Source of the DNA: Paraburkholderia tropica
GTDB taxonomy: Bacteria > Pseudomonadota > Gammaproteobacteria > Burkholderiales > Burkholderiaceae
DNA length: 64,000 nt
Assembly: GCF_914484835.1 (NCBI RefSeq)
Contig: NZ_CAJZAR010000071.1
Coordinates: 1-64,000 of the forward strand
Reading direction: 5' to 3'
The notes below the pieces were generated by a model. It worked only from the letters and a program-made list of their open reading frames with translations. It had not been told where the DNA came from and did no database searches. The position numbers and the translations under genes are program-made. Below are positions 1 to 7,395 of this stretch, piece by piece (position 1 is the stretch's first letter; every line of letters begins with the position of its first letter).

Positions 1-1376
1 CCGCCGCGCCTGCGCAAGCCGCCGCGCCCGCACCGGCCCCGGCTGCTGCCGCGCCCGCCGCGAGCGGCGGCGTGCAGACCGTCAAGGTCCCCGATATCGG
101 CGACTACAAGGACGTTCCGGTCATCGAGATCGGCGTGAAGGTCGGCGACCGTGTCGAGAAGGAGCAGTCGCTCGTCACGCTCGAATCGGACAAGGCGACG
201 ATGGACGTGCCGAGCCCGGTCGCGGGTATCGTCAAGGAAATCAAGGTCAAGGTCGGTGACAGCGTGTCGGAAGGCGCGGAAATCATCGTCGTGGAAGCGG
301 AAGGTGCCGCAGCCGCTGCGCCCGCACCGGCTGCGAAGGCGCCGGCCGAGCAGCCGTCCGACGCACCGCAGGCTGCGCCCGCCAAGGCCGCGCCCGCTGC
401 GCCCTCGGCACTCGCGCAAGCACCGATCATCCCGGCAGGCGAAGGCGGCGCGCGCCGTCCGAGCCACGCTTCGCCTTCGGTGCGCAAGTTCGCACGCGAT
501 CTGGGCGTCGACGTTGCACGCGTCGGCGGCACGGGTCCGAAGGGCCGCATCACGCAGGCCGACATCACGGCGTTCGTGAAGGGCGTCATGAGCGGCCAGA
601 CGGCGGCTCCGGCTGCCGCCGCCGCTCCGGCAAGCGGCGCGGGCCTGAACCTGCTGCCGTGGCCGAAGGTCGACTTCACGAAGTTCGGCCCGATCGACAC
701 GCAGCCGCTGTCGCGCATCAAGAAGATCTCGGGCGCGAACCTGCACCGCAACTGGGTCATGATCCCGCACGTCACGAACAACGACGAAGCGGACATCACC
801 GACCTCGAAGCGCTGCGCGTGCAGCTGAACAAGGAAAACGAGAAGGCCGGCGTGAAGTTCACGATGCTGGCGTTCGTCATCAAGGCAGTCGTTGCGGCGC
901 TCAAGAAGTTCCCGGCGTTCAACGCGAGCCTCGACGGCGACAACCTCGTCTTCAAGCAGTACTTCCACATCGGTTTTGCCGCCGACACGCCGAACGGCCT
1001 CGTCGTTCCGGTGATCCGCGACGCCGACAAGAAGGGTCTCGTCGACATCGCCAAGGAAATGACCGAGCTCTCGAAGCTCGCGCGTGACGGCAAGCTCAAG
1101 CCGGACCAGATGCAAGGCGGCTGCTTCTCGATCTCGTCGCTCGGCGGCATCGGCGGCACGCATTTCACGCCGATCATCAACGCACCGGAAGTGGCGATCC
1201 TCGGCCTGTCGAAGAGCGCGATGAAGCCTGTGTGGGACGGCAAGCAGTTCGTGCCGCGTCTCACGCTGCCGCTCTCGCTCTCGTACGACCACCGCGTGAT
1301 CGACGGCGCGGCTGCCGCGCGCTTCAACGCGTACCTCGGTGCGATCCTCGGCGATTTCCGCCGCGTGATCCTGTAA
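1..1376 (+). CDS. aceF: Dihydrolipoamide acetyltransferase (PDH E2), 5'-truncated
   Basis: E2 core of the pyruvate dehydrogenase complex, which moves the acetyl group from E1 to coenzyme A. The start lies left of the window: the frame is open from base 3 and the first 23 codons are an Ala/Pro-rich swinging-arm linker, so at least one more lipoyl domain probably precedes the one seen at about 75-300 (lipoyl lysine in ESDKATMDVP). A second Ala/Pro linker follows, then the E3-binding domain at about 465-575 (SPSVRKFARDLGV, GPKGRITQADI), a third linker, and the catalytic domain ending with the SYDHRVIDGAAAARF active-site motif near 1280-1325. lpdA follows after 97 bp in the same direction. The GTG at 72 is internal to the linker, not a credible start. 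Confidence 0.95.
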   Translation, partial: AAPAQAAAPAPAPAAAAPAASGGVQTVKVPDIGDYKDVPVIEIGVKVGDRVEKEQSLVTLESDKATMDVPSPVAGIVKEIKVKVGDSVSEGAEIIVVEAEGAAAAAPAPAAKAPAEQPSDAPQAAPAKAAPAAPSALAQAPIIPAGEGGARRPSHASPSVRKFARDLGVDVARVGGTGPKGRITQADITAFVKGVMSGQTAAPAAAAAPASGAGLNLLPWPKVDFTKFGPIDTQPLSRIKKISGANLHRNWVMIPHVTNNDEADITDLEALRVQLNKENEKAGVKFTMLAFVIKAVVAALKKFPAFNASLDGDNLVFKQYFHIGFAADTPNGLVVPVIRDADKKGLVDIAKEMTELSKLARDGKLKPDQMQGGCFSISSLGGIGGTHFTPIINAPEVAILGLSKSAMKPVWDGKQFVPRLTLPLSLSYDHRVIDGAAAARFNAYLGAILGDFRRVIL

Positions 1377-1473
1377 AACCGCTTCGACCGGCCCGCGCCG
1401 TTGCGCCGCATCCGCTGTATTCAGCTGATGCGCGCCGCGACAGGTGCGGCCGGTCGTTCCTGAAGGGGACACC

Positions 1474-3249
1474 ATGAGTCTCGTCGAAGTGAAAGTGCCG
1501 GATATCGGCGACTTCAAGGACATCGACGTCATCGAAGTCAACATCAAGCCGGGCGACGTGATCGAAAAGGAGCAGTCGCTGCTCTCGCTCGAGTCGGACA
1601 AGGCCACGATGGAAGTGCCCAGCGATGTCGCGGGCACGGTCAAGGAAGTGAAGATCAAGGCCGGCGACAAGGCGTCGCAAGGCACGCTGGTCGCGATCGT
1701 CGAAGTGTCGGAAGCGGCTGCCACACCGGCGGCTGCGCCCGCACCGGCTGCCGCGCCGAAGGCCGAAGCGCCCAAGGCTGCGGAGGCACCGAAGGCCGCA
1801 GCACCGGCACCGCAAGCCGGCAGCTTCAGCGGCAGCGCCGACGTCGAATGCGACATGCTCGTGCTCGGCGCCGGCCCCGGCGGCTACTCGGCAGCGTTCC
1901 GCTCCGCCGACCTCGGCATGAAGACCGTGCTGGTCGAGCGTTATTCGACGCTCGGCGGCGTGTGTCTGAACGTCGGCTGCATCCCGTCGAAGGCGCTGCT
2001 GCACACGGCGCTCGTGATCGACGAAGCCGCTTCGCTCGAATCGCACGGCATCTCGTTCGGCAAGCCGCAAGTCGATCTCGACAAGCTGCGCGACTTCAAG
2101 TCGGGCGTCGTCAAGAAGCTGACCGGCGGTCTCGCCGGCATGGCCAAGGCGCGCAAGGTCGAAGTCGTGACGGGCCTCGGCTCGTTCATCGATCCGTACC
2201 ACATGGAAGTGGCGGGCGAGGGCGGCAAGAAGATCGTCAAGTTCAAGCAGGCGATCATCGCTGCGGGTTCGCAGGCCGTGAAGCTGCCGTTCATGCCGGA
2301 AGATCCGCGCGTGGTCGACTCGACCGGCGCGCTGGAACTGCGTCAGCTGCCGCAGAAGATGCTGGTGATCGGCGGCGGCATCATCGGTCTGGAAATGGCG
2401 ACGGTCTACTCGACGCTCGGCGCGCAAATCGATGTCGTGGAAATGCTCGACGGCCTGATGGCCGGCGCGGACCGCGATCTCGTCAAGGTCTGGGAGAAGT
2501 ACAACGCGAAGCGCTTCGCGAATGTCATGCTCAAGACCAAGACGACGAAGGCCGAAGCGAAGGAAGACGGCATTTACGTCACGTTCGAAGGCGAAAAGGC
2601 TCCGGCCGAAGCGCAGCGCTACGACCTCGTGCTGGTCGCCGTGGGCCGCTCGCCCAACGGCAAGAAGATCGGCGCGGACAAGGCCGGCGTGGCGGTGACG
2701 GATCGCGGCTTCATCGACGTCGACAAGCAGATGCGCACCAACGTACCGCACATCTTCGCGATCGGCGACGTGGTCGGCCAGCCGATGCTCGCGCACAAGG
2801 CCGTGCATGAAGGCCACGTGGCGGCGGAAGCGGCGCACGGCGAGAAGGCGTACTTCGACGCGCTGCAGATTCCGTCGGTGGCCTACACCGACCCGGAAGT
2901 GGCGTGGGCCGGCAAGACCGAAGATCAGTGCAAGGCCGAAGGCATCAAGTACGGCAAGGCGGTGTTCCCGTGGGCCGCTTCGGGCCGCGCGATCGCCAAC
3001 GGCCGCGACGAGGGCTTCACCAAGCTGATTTTTGACGAAGAGACGCATCGCGTGATCGGCGGCGGCATCGTCGGCCTGAACGCGGGCGATCTGATCAGCG
3101 AAGTCTGCCTCGCGGTGGAAATGGGCGCGGACGCGACCGACATCGGCAAGACGATTCACCCGCACCCGACGCTGGGCGAATCCGTCGGCATGGCCGCCGA
3201 GTTGTACGAAGGCGTCTGTACCGATCTGCCGCCGCAGAAAAAGAAGTAA
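1474..3249 (+). CDS. lpdA: Dihydrolipoyl dehydrogenase (PDH E3) with N-terminal lipoyl domain
   Basis: Flavoprotein that reoxidises the lipoamide of E2 and passes electrons to NAD+. Predicted 591 residues. Residues 1-75 form a lipoyl domain (Lys43 in ESDKATMEVP), joined by an Ala/Pro/Lys linker to the E3 body. FAD motif GAGPGGYSAAF lies near residue 130, the redox disulfide is Cys164/Cys169 in GGVCLNVGCIPSK, the NAD motif is VIGGGIIGLEMA, and the C-terminal HPHPTLGE supplies the catalytic His/Glu pair. Usual E3 proteins have about 475 residues; the extra lipoyl domain is a known arrangement in beta-proteobacterial PDH operons. I chose ATG 1474, preceded by GAAGGGGAC, rather than the frame opening at 1444. 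A strong terminator follows at 3291. Confidence 0.96.
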   Translation: MSLVEVKVPDIGDFKDIDVIEVNIKPGDVIEKEQSLLSLESDKATMEVPSDVAGTVKEVKIKAGDKASQGTLVAIVEVSEAAATPAAAPAPAAAPKAEAPKAAEAPKAAAPAPQAGSFSGSADVECDMLVLGAGPGGYSAAFRSADLGMKTVLVERYSTLGGVCLNVGCIPSKALLHTALVIDEAASLESHGISFGKPQVDLDKLRDFKSGVVKKLTGGLAGMAKARKVEVVTGLGSFIDPYHMEVAGEGGKKIVKFKQAIIAAGSQAVKLPFMPEDPRVVDSTGALELRQLPQKMLVIGGGIIGLEMATVYSTLGAQIDVVEMLDGLMAGADRDLVKVWEKYNAKRFANVMLKTKTTKAEAKEDGIYVTFEGEKAPAEAQRYDLVLVAVGRSPNGKKIGADKAGVAVTDRGFIDVDKQMRTNVPHIFAIGDVVGQPMLAHKAVHEGHVAAEAAHGEKAYFDALQIPSVAYTDPEVAWAGKTEDQCKAEGIKYGKAVFPWAASGRAIANGRDEGFTKLIFDEETHRVIGGGIVGLNAGDLISEVCLAVEMGADATDIGKTIHPHPTLGESVGMAAELYEGVCTDLPPQKKK

Positions 3250-3290
3250 GACGCTGCGTGCCGCGCTCGCTGGCGGCATGCACGTAAGCA

Positions 3291-3324
3291 AACGGCGCAC
3301 TCCTCAGGGAGTGCGCCGTTTTTC
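3291..3324 (+). terminator. Rho-independent terminator after lpdA
   Basis: A 13-bp perfect stem (AACGGCGCACTCC at 3291-3303 with its complement at 3308-3320), a TCAG loop and a following T-run. It closes the PDH operon. Confidence 0.93.
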
Positions 3325-3410
3325 TTTGTGCGGTGCCCCGAGCGTGGACGGGGCGGGCGGAAGCTTCGAGAGGCGCGCCGGCGCGGCAAAGTGCGCGGCG
3401 GCTGACGCGG

Positions 3411-3439
3411 CAAAAAAGATTCCCGGTCGGGCGACCGGG
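3411..3439 (-). terminator. Terminator after phasin gene (minus strand)
   Basis: Stem CCCGGTCG (3422-3429) pairs with CGACCGGG (3432-3439). Read on the minus strand it is followed by AATCTTTTTTG, so it ends phasin transcription about 155 bases beyond the stop codon. Confidence 0.8.
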
Positions 3440-3595
3440 TAAGTGGCATACCTTGCGGCATACCGGAGCGTCAGTCCGGCGCGGAGCGCGCAGCCGTTGC
3501 GGCGCGCGCCCCGTTCAGCGGGCTTGGTCCGACGGTCTCCAGCGATCAGCCGGTGCGGGCCGGCGGGGTCTGAATATGAGTGTCGGACCGGGGCT

Positions 3596-4168
3596 TCAGA
3601 CCGTCTTCTTGGCCGAAGCGGCAGCCGAGCGCGAAGCTTGCGCGGCGGCCTTGCTGGCCGCGGCGGTGGCGGCGTTGAAGTTGCTTTCGGCCATTTCGAC
3701 CGCTTGCTTGGTGGCCTTGTGGACCGTTTCGTACGTGGTGTTCGCGGCGTTGATGGCCGACTTGATCACGGCGACAGCGGTTTCCGAACCGGCCGGTGCG
3801 TTCTTCGCGACGTTGTCGACGAGCGACTGCACCTTGCGGTTCTGCTCTTCGTAGTGAGCTTCAGCGACCTTCGCGAATTCGGCTTGCGTGGCCGAAGCGA
3901 TTTCGTAGACGTGGCGGCCGTACGAGAGCACCTTTTCGGCGAGCGGTTGGGCGTAGCTCGATTGCAGCGCGAGCAGTTCCTGCGCATCCTTCACCGACAG
4001 CGCGCGCTGCGCGTGTTCCTGCGATTCCGCCAGATTCGAGCGAACGGCCTGAAGGTTCAATTCGACGAGCTTTTCCACGCCTTCGAATGCCTTGCCGGTG
4101 AGGCCGAACAGGGTTTCGAGGTTGGCTTTCTGGGCGGCGACGAATTGCTCAGGGGTCAGCAGACTCAT
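3596..4168 (-). CDS. phaP: Phasin (PHA granule-associated protein)
   Basis: Phasins coat polyhydroxyalkanoate granules in the cytoplasm, setting granule size and surface area. The 190-residue protein has the family features: N-terminal [21 protein letters not shown], long amphipathic helices throughout, very few aromatic residues, and an Ala-rich C-terminus ending in basic residues. The start at 4168 follows AGGAG 10 bases upstream; the open frame extends to 4330 but would read through the promoter. Transcription comes from TTGACT-N16-TAAAAT at 4279-4306. Two TGC-GTC-GCA sites flank that promoter, which suggests PhaR-type autoregulated repression (inference). The gene is single and convergent with lpdA. 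Confidence 0.93.
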   Translation of the reverse strand: MSLLTPEQFVAAQKANLETLFGLTGKAFEGVEKLVELNLQAVRSNLAESQEHAQRALSVKDAQELLALQSSYAQPLAEKVLSYGRHVYEIASATQAEFAKVAEAHYEEQNRKVQSLVDNVAKNAPAGSETAVAVIKSAINAANTTYETVHKATKQAVEMAESNFNAATAAASKAAAQASRSAAASAKKTV

Positions 4169-4257
4169 GTTTACGCTCCTGGATGGTTGGCGGCCTCGTG
4201 TGGGTGGACCGCCTGGAGTAAGTGGCAAGACGCTGGGTGATCTGCCGGGCGCATTGG

Positions 4258-4266
4258 TGCGTCGCA
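4258..4266. promoter_or_regulatory. Candidate PhaR-type operator 1 (TGC-N3-GCA)
   Basis: TGCGTCGCA, a palindrome with a 3-base centre, sits just downstream of the predicted phasin transcription start. An identical site lies exactly 60 bp away. PhaR of Paracoccus is known to prefer TGC-N3-GCA-type palindromes; assignment here is by analogy. Confidence 0.6.
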
Positions 4267-4278
4267 ACATTACAGACG

Positions 4279-4306
4279 ATTTTAGGACGCCTGAGCCGAA
4301 AGTCAA
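4279..4306 (-). promoter_or_regulatory. Sigma-70 promoter of the phasin gene
   Basis: On the minus strand TTGACT (4306-4301) and TAAAAT (4284-4279) are separated by 16 bp. This is among the best promoter matches in the window and fits a very abundant protein. Confidence 0.8.
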
Positions 4307-4317
4307 GCGTCTTTTGG

Positions 4318-4326
4318 TGCGTCGCA
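4318..4326. promoter_or_regulatory. Candidate PhaR-type operator 2 (TGC-N3-GCA)
   Basis: Second copy of TGCGTCGCA, upstream of the phasin -35 box. Context is shared as well: TTGGTGCGTCGCA occurs at both sites, so the repeat is 13 bp. Confidence 0.6.
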
Positions 4327-4861
4327 CCATGTCATTTATTTGTTATTAAACAGGCACTTATGCGACTCGCATGGGGCAAATTGCGTGCCGGTTGGCGGCG
4401 TGCGGCATGACGCGCCGCAAGGGCAGGGCGCAAACCGGCGCCAGGCCTTGCTGGAGAAGGCCAGGCATATGCGCGCTGATTCTGGCAAGATTGAGCCTGA
4501 CGGCACATCGGAGGTTGCGCCGTCGGATTCGAGGAAGTCATGTGCGGGATTTCACTTAACGCGTCCACCAGATTGCGTCATGGAACGTTAAAGATCCATT
4601 CCGGTCGAAAGCCCGGTCGAACACGCGTCGCGCGGTTCGGCAGCACTGGCGTCTGAGCATCGTCCCCGGTATTTATCCCACATAAAGTTCTGCACAACGT
4701 GCGCCGTTAATGCGTAGGCGACAGCAATAGTTGCCGGCCATTGGCGCAGCAGGGCGGGACCGCCCGGACGATTGTCTCTGTCCATCGAGAATGTGAAGCG
4801 TATTGGTCTACTCAATCAAGAACCAGATTTCGGTTTAACGAGCAGCCATAAGTGCTTCAAT

Positions 4862-4890
4862 TTGCGAATTTTTCGTGGTTTTACTACACT
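4862..4890 (+). promoter_or_regulatory. Promoter of the D-Ala-D-Ala peptidase gene
   Basis: TTGCGA (4862-4867), a 17-bp spacer and TACACT (4885-4890). Transcription would begin about 30 bases before the ATG at 4926. Confidence 0.7.
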
Positions 4891-4925
4891 TGGCGAACGA
4901 TCCCGCCGCTCCATCCAGAACACCA

Positions 4926-6101
4926 ATGAAATCCGACAAGTTCCTGTCGTTCAAGCTGGTGCCCTCATCGGTTGTCAGCACCGCGCTGTCGGTGGCTGTG
5001 TCCGTGGCCATCAGTGCGACGCTATTCGTGCCCGAGGGCGCCTTTGCTGCGTCGCAGAACACCGCTGCGGCCAATACGGCCAAGGCGAAGAAGTCCACCA
5101 AAAAGGTTGCGCCGGCATCGGCCAAGGTTGCGAAGAAGGCGGGCGCTGCCCGTACCGTCGCAGCCAAGGACGACGACGCACGCCCGGTGGCGAAGAAACG
5201 CCGCGTGGCCTACACGATGAACGGCCGCCATCACACGGCCGTGCGCCGCGTGGCTTTCGAGCCGCGTCAGCCCACCGCCGGTCAGGCGTTCGGCCTGCAT
5301 GAGACGCCCGATTCGCTGATGCTGCGCTCGGGCGTGGCCTACGTGGTCGATCAGAACTCGCTCGAGCCGCTGTTCGACAAGAACTCGCGCGCCGTGGTGC
5401 CGATCGCCTCGATCTCGAAGCTCATGACCGCGATGGTCGTGCTCGACTCGAAGGCGCCGCTCACCGAGCAGATCGAAGTCACCGACGAAGACCGCGACTA
5501 CGAGAAGAACACGGGCTCGCGCCTGTCGGTCGGCTCGGTGCTGTCGCGTGAAGACATGCTGCACATCGCGCTGATGGCGTCGGAAAACCGCGCTGCCGCC
5601 GCGCTGTCGCGTTACTACCCGGGCGGTCGTCCGGCCTTCATCGCCGCGATGAACGCCAAGGCGAAGCAGCTCGGCATGACCGACACGCATTTCGAGAACT
5701 CCACGGGTCTGACGAGCCACAACGTGTCGAGCGCGCGTGACCTCGTGAAGATGGTGAACGCGGCGTATCAGTATCCGATGATCCGTCAGTTCTCGACCGA
5801 CCGCAGCTACGACGTGTTCACGGGCAAGCGCAACCTGGCCTACAACAGCACGAACGCGCTGATCCGCAATCCGTCATGGGACATCGGCCTGCAGAAGACC
5901 GGCTTCATCAACGAAGCGGGCGAGTGCCTCGTGATGCAGACGGTCGTGCATGGCCGTCCGGTGATCATGGTGCTGCTCGATTCGAGCGGCAAGTACTCGC
6001 GCTTCGCCGACGCCACGCGTGTGCGCACGTGGCTGGACAATGGCGGCGCCGATCAGCAGCCGCATATTACGAGCGCGGACGCAGGCGGCGCCGGCACCTG
6101 A
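4926..6101 (+). CDS. pbpG: D-alanyl-D-alanine peptidase, S11 family (PbpG-like)
   Basis: Periplasmic penicillin-binding peptidase that trims or cleaves peptidoglycan cross-links. Of 391 residues, 1-41 form a signal peptide ending in AFA. Residues 46-105 are an unusual Lys/Ala-rich basic stretch. The S11 catalytic set is complete: SISK at 162-165, SEN at 219-221 and KTG at 324-326. The size and lack of an obvious C-terminal amphipathic anchor resemble the PBP7 (D,D-endopeptidase) group more than PBP5. ATG 4926 was preferred to the frame opening at 4875 because the latter lies upstream of the predicted transcription start and lacks a signal peptide. A terminator follows. Endopeptidase versus carboxypeptidase activity is not decidable from sequence. 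Confidence 0.88.
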   Translation: MKSDKFLSFKLVPSSVVSTALSVAVSVAISATLFVPEGAFAASQNTAAANTAKAKKSTKKVAPASAKVAKKAGAARTVAAKDDDARPVAKKRRVAYTMNGRHHTAVRRVAFEPRQPTAGQAFGLHETPDSLMLRSGVAYVVDQNSLEPLFDKNSRAVVPIASISKLMTAMVVLDSKAPLTEQIEVTDEDRDYEKNTGSRLSVGSVLSREDMLHIALMASENRAAAALSRYYPGGRPAFIAAMNAKAKQLGMTDTHFENSTGLTSHNVSSARDLVKMVNAAYQYPMIRQFSTDRSYDVFTGKRNLAYNSTNALIRNPSWDIGLQKTGFINEAGECLVMQTVVHGRPVIMVLLDSSGKYSRFADATRVRTWLDNGGADQQPHITSADAGGAGT

Positions 6102-6135
6102 GCCGCCTCACGCCAGCACCGAGTTCGTTTCGCAG

Positions 6136-6166
6136 AACGCCCCGCAATCGCGGGGCGTTTTTGTTT
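6136..6166 (+). terminator. Terminator after the D,D-peptidase gene
   Basis: AACGCCCCGC (6136-6145) pairs with GCGGGGCGTT (6150-6159) around an AATC loop, followed by TTTTGTTTT. Confidence 0.92.
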
Positions 6167-6312
6167 TGGGGCGCGGATTGGGAGGGCGCCGAGAGGTGGC
6201 GCGTCTGCTCCTACGCCATCCGGCCAGCTTTCTGCGCGAGCATTCGATCGGCAAGATTTCCAGTGATGGATCAAGGCGGCCAGCCGGGCATCGAGTTCGA
6301 CTGGAGTTTGAT

Positions 6313-6330
6313 GGTTGTCAGTTGACAACC
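6313..6330. promoter_or_regulatory. Perfect 18-bp palindromic operator
   Basis: GGTTGTCA-GT-TGACAACC is a perfect inverted repeat with 8-bp arms. Its right arm contains the -35 box (TTGACA, 6322-6327) of the two-gene module, so a dimeric protein bound here would block RNA polymerase. Autorepression by the downstream helix-turn-helix protein is the obvious candidate (inference). Confidence 0.75.
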
Positions 6331-6350
6331 ATGTTGACGATACATACACT
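6322..6350 (+). promoter_or_regulatory. Consensus promoter of the HicA-like / HTH module
   Basis: TTGACA (6322-6327), a 17-bp spacer and TACACT (6345-6350). Predicted initiation near 6356-6358 is only 3-5 bases before ATG 6361, so the message would be leaderless or nearly so. Confidence 0.8.
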
Positions 6351-6360
6351 GGGCTTGTCG

Positions 6361-6738
6361 ATGAGACGATCGCATGCGAAGAAAGAGGTCGAGGCGGCGC
6401 TGGTTTATGCCGAAACCCAAGGTTGGTTAGTGATGCCAGGTAAAGGAAATGGTCACGCGTGGGGAAGAATGTTTTGCCCGCTCAACCAGGCCGATTGCCG
6501 TTGTGGCGAATTCTGCATCACGAGCATCTGGAGCACGCCGCGCAACGCGGGGAATCACGCAAACATGCTCAAGCGCGTGGTGGACAACTGCACCGCGCAG
6601 CGAGTGAAGGCGCCCGTGAAGGCGCCGGTCGGAGGTGCAGCCGGAAGTGTGGCTGAAAGCGCGGCGAGCCGTGTGGCCGGAAGCGCGCGGCATCAAGGCA
6701 GGTCAGAGCGGCCCGTTGGGCCTCACAGGCAAGAGTAG
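6361..6738 (+). CDS. Small Cys-rich protein with HicA-like fold, first gene of a two-gene module
   Basis: 125 residues, function unknown. Residues 1-77 show a helix-strand-strand-strand-helix order resembling HicA mRNA interferases: helix (KKEVEAALVYAETQGW), a strand pair around NGHAWGR with His32 where HicA has its catalytic His (G-S-H), a strand CITSIWSTP and a last helix NHANMLKRVV. Unlike HicA it has an insert with Cys39, Cys46, Cys48 and Cys52, spaced like a metal-binding knuckle. Residues 78-125 are an Ala/Gly/Arg/Pro low-complexity tail. ATG 6361 was chosen over in-frame ATG 6331, which lies between the -35 and -10 boxes. An HTH gene follows after 14 bases. A toxin role is inference from fold and pairing, not shown. 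Confidence 0.65.
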   Translation: MRRSHAKKEVEAALVYAETQGWLVMPGKGNGHAWGRMFCPLNQADCRCGEFCITSIWSTPRNAGNHANMLKRVVDNCTAQRVKAPVKAPVGGAAGSVAESAASRVAGSARHQGRSERPVGPHRQE

Positions 6739-6752
6739 AGCAGGAGTCAGGC

Positions 6753-7277
6753 ATGGAATACGTTTTCACGCTCAAGTATCAGCTTGCACCGGAAGACAGC
6801 GACCACGACGCGCTCGTCGAGCGGCTCGCGCAAGCGGGCTGCGACGACGCCACCCTCGGCGTCGGCTTGCCGGGGCGCATCGCGCTGGCGTTCACGCGTG
6901 ACAGCGCCACGGCGTGGGAGGCCATCTATACGGCCTTGCAGAACGTGAAGGAAGCGGCGCCGTCCGCGCGGCTCGTGGAGGCGGCGCCCGACTTCGTCGG
7001 CTTGACCGACGTCGCGGACATGACGGGCATGTCGCGCCAGAACATGCGCAAGCTGATGCTCGTGCATGCGGCCGATTTCCCGCAACCGGTCCACGAAGGC
7101 AGTCCGTCGCTCTGGCATTTGAGCGACATCCTCACGTGGCTCGTTGGCCGCGACGGTTACACCATCAGTTCGAGTTTGCTGGAAACGGCGCACACGGCCA
7201 GGCAGGTCAATCTGGCGAAAGAGGCGCGTGCACTCGATACGCAGGTCGATCAGCAACTCGAAGCGCTTGTGGGCTGA
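6753..7277 (+). CDS. Helix-turn-helix protein paired with the HicA-like gene
   Basis: 174 residues, preceded by CAGGAG 8 bases before the ATG. Residues 1-78 look like a small alpha/beta domain (YVFTLKYQL, DALVERLAQAGCDDATLG, RIALAFTR, helix 52-68). Residues 82-104 (VGLTDVADMTGMSRQNMRKLM) form a helix-turn-helix of the AlpA/MerR-like kind, followed by a wing with PVHEG and LWHLSDILTWL. The tail (about 135-174) is helical and charged. It is co-transcribed with the HicA-like gene. By context it may repress the shared promoter through the 6313-6330 palindrome and possibly neutralise its partner, as HicB-type antitoxins do; sequence alone shows only the pairing and the DNA-binding motif. Confidence 0.7.
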   Translation: MEYVFTLKYQLAPEDSDHDALVERLAQAGCDDATLGVGLPGRIALAFTRDSATAWEAIYTALQNVKEAAPSARLVEAAPDFVGLTDVADMTGMSRQNMRKLMLVHAADFPQPVHEGSPSLWHLSDILTWLVGRDGYTISSSLLETAHTARQVNLAKEARALDTQVDQQLEALVG

Positions 7278-7323
7278 GTTGGACGCGAGTTGGGCGTTCT
7301 CGCGCGCAATGCGTCGAGCGGGC

Positions 7324-7352
7324 GAAAAAAAGCGGAGGGCTTGCCTCCGCTT
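7324..7352 (-). terminator. Terminator of the iclR-type gene (minus strand), possibly bidirectional
   Basis: AAGCGGAGG (7330-7338) pairs with CCTCCGCTT (7344-7352). On the minus strand the stem runs into TTTTTTCGC. It lies between two convergent genes. Confidence 0.85.
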
Positions 7353-7395
7353 CATGCGATGCGATACGCGCATCGTGCTACGTCCGATTGCTACG

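Larger units (their letters stand above)
3250..3595. other. Intergenic region between convergent lpdA and phaP
   Basis: The 346 bases between the converging lpdA and phasin genes hold two hairpins, one per strand (described separately). The remaining GC-rich sequence shows no coding potential that I can support. Confidence 0.7.
4169..4925. other. Long divergent intergenic region, phasin / D,D-peptidase
   Basis: These 757 bases separate two divergent genes. The left 200 bases hold the phasin promoter and candidate operators. The right end holds a good promoter for the peptidase at 4862-4890. An additional palindrome ATGCGACTCGCAT is at 4360-4372. Between about 4380 and 4860 I see no gene or hairpin that I would defend. 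Confidence 0.6.

Noticed and set aside
72-74. GTG as start of aceF
   Set aside because: The frame is open to the window edge and upstream codons are a typical Ala/Pro linker.
1324-3300. 658-codon minus-strand frame over lpdA
   Set aside because: Antisense shadow, His/Arg-rich with no recognisable family.
6331-6360. Alternative ATG 6331 for the HicA-like gene (ten extra residues)
   Set aside because: It lies between the -35 and -10 boxes of the only good promoter, so it is not transcribed from it.
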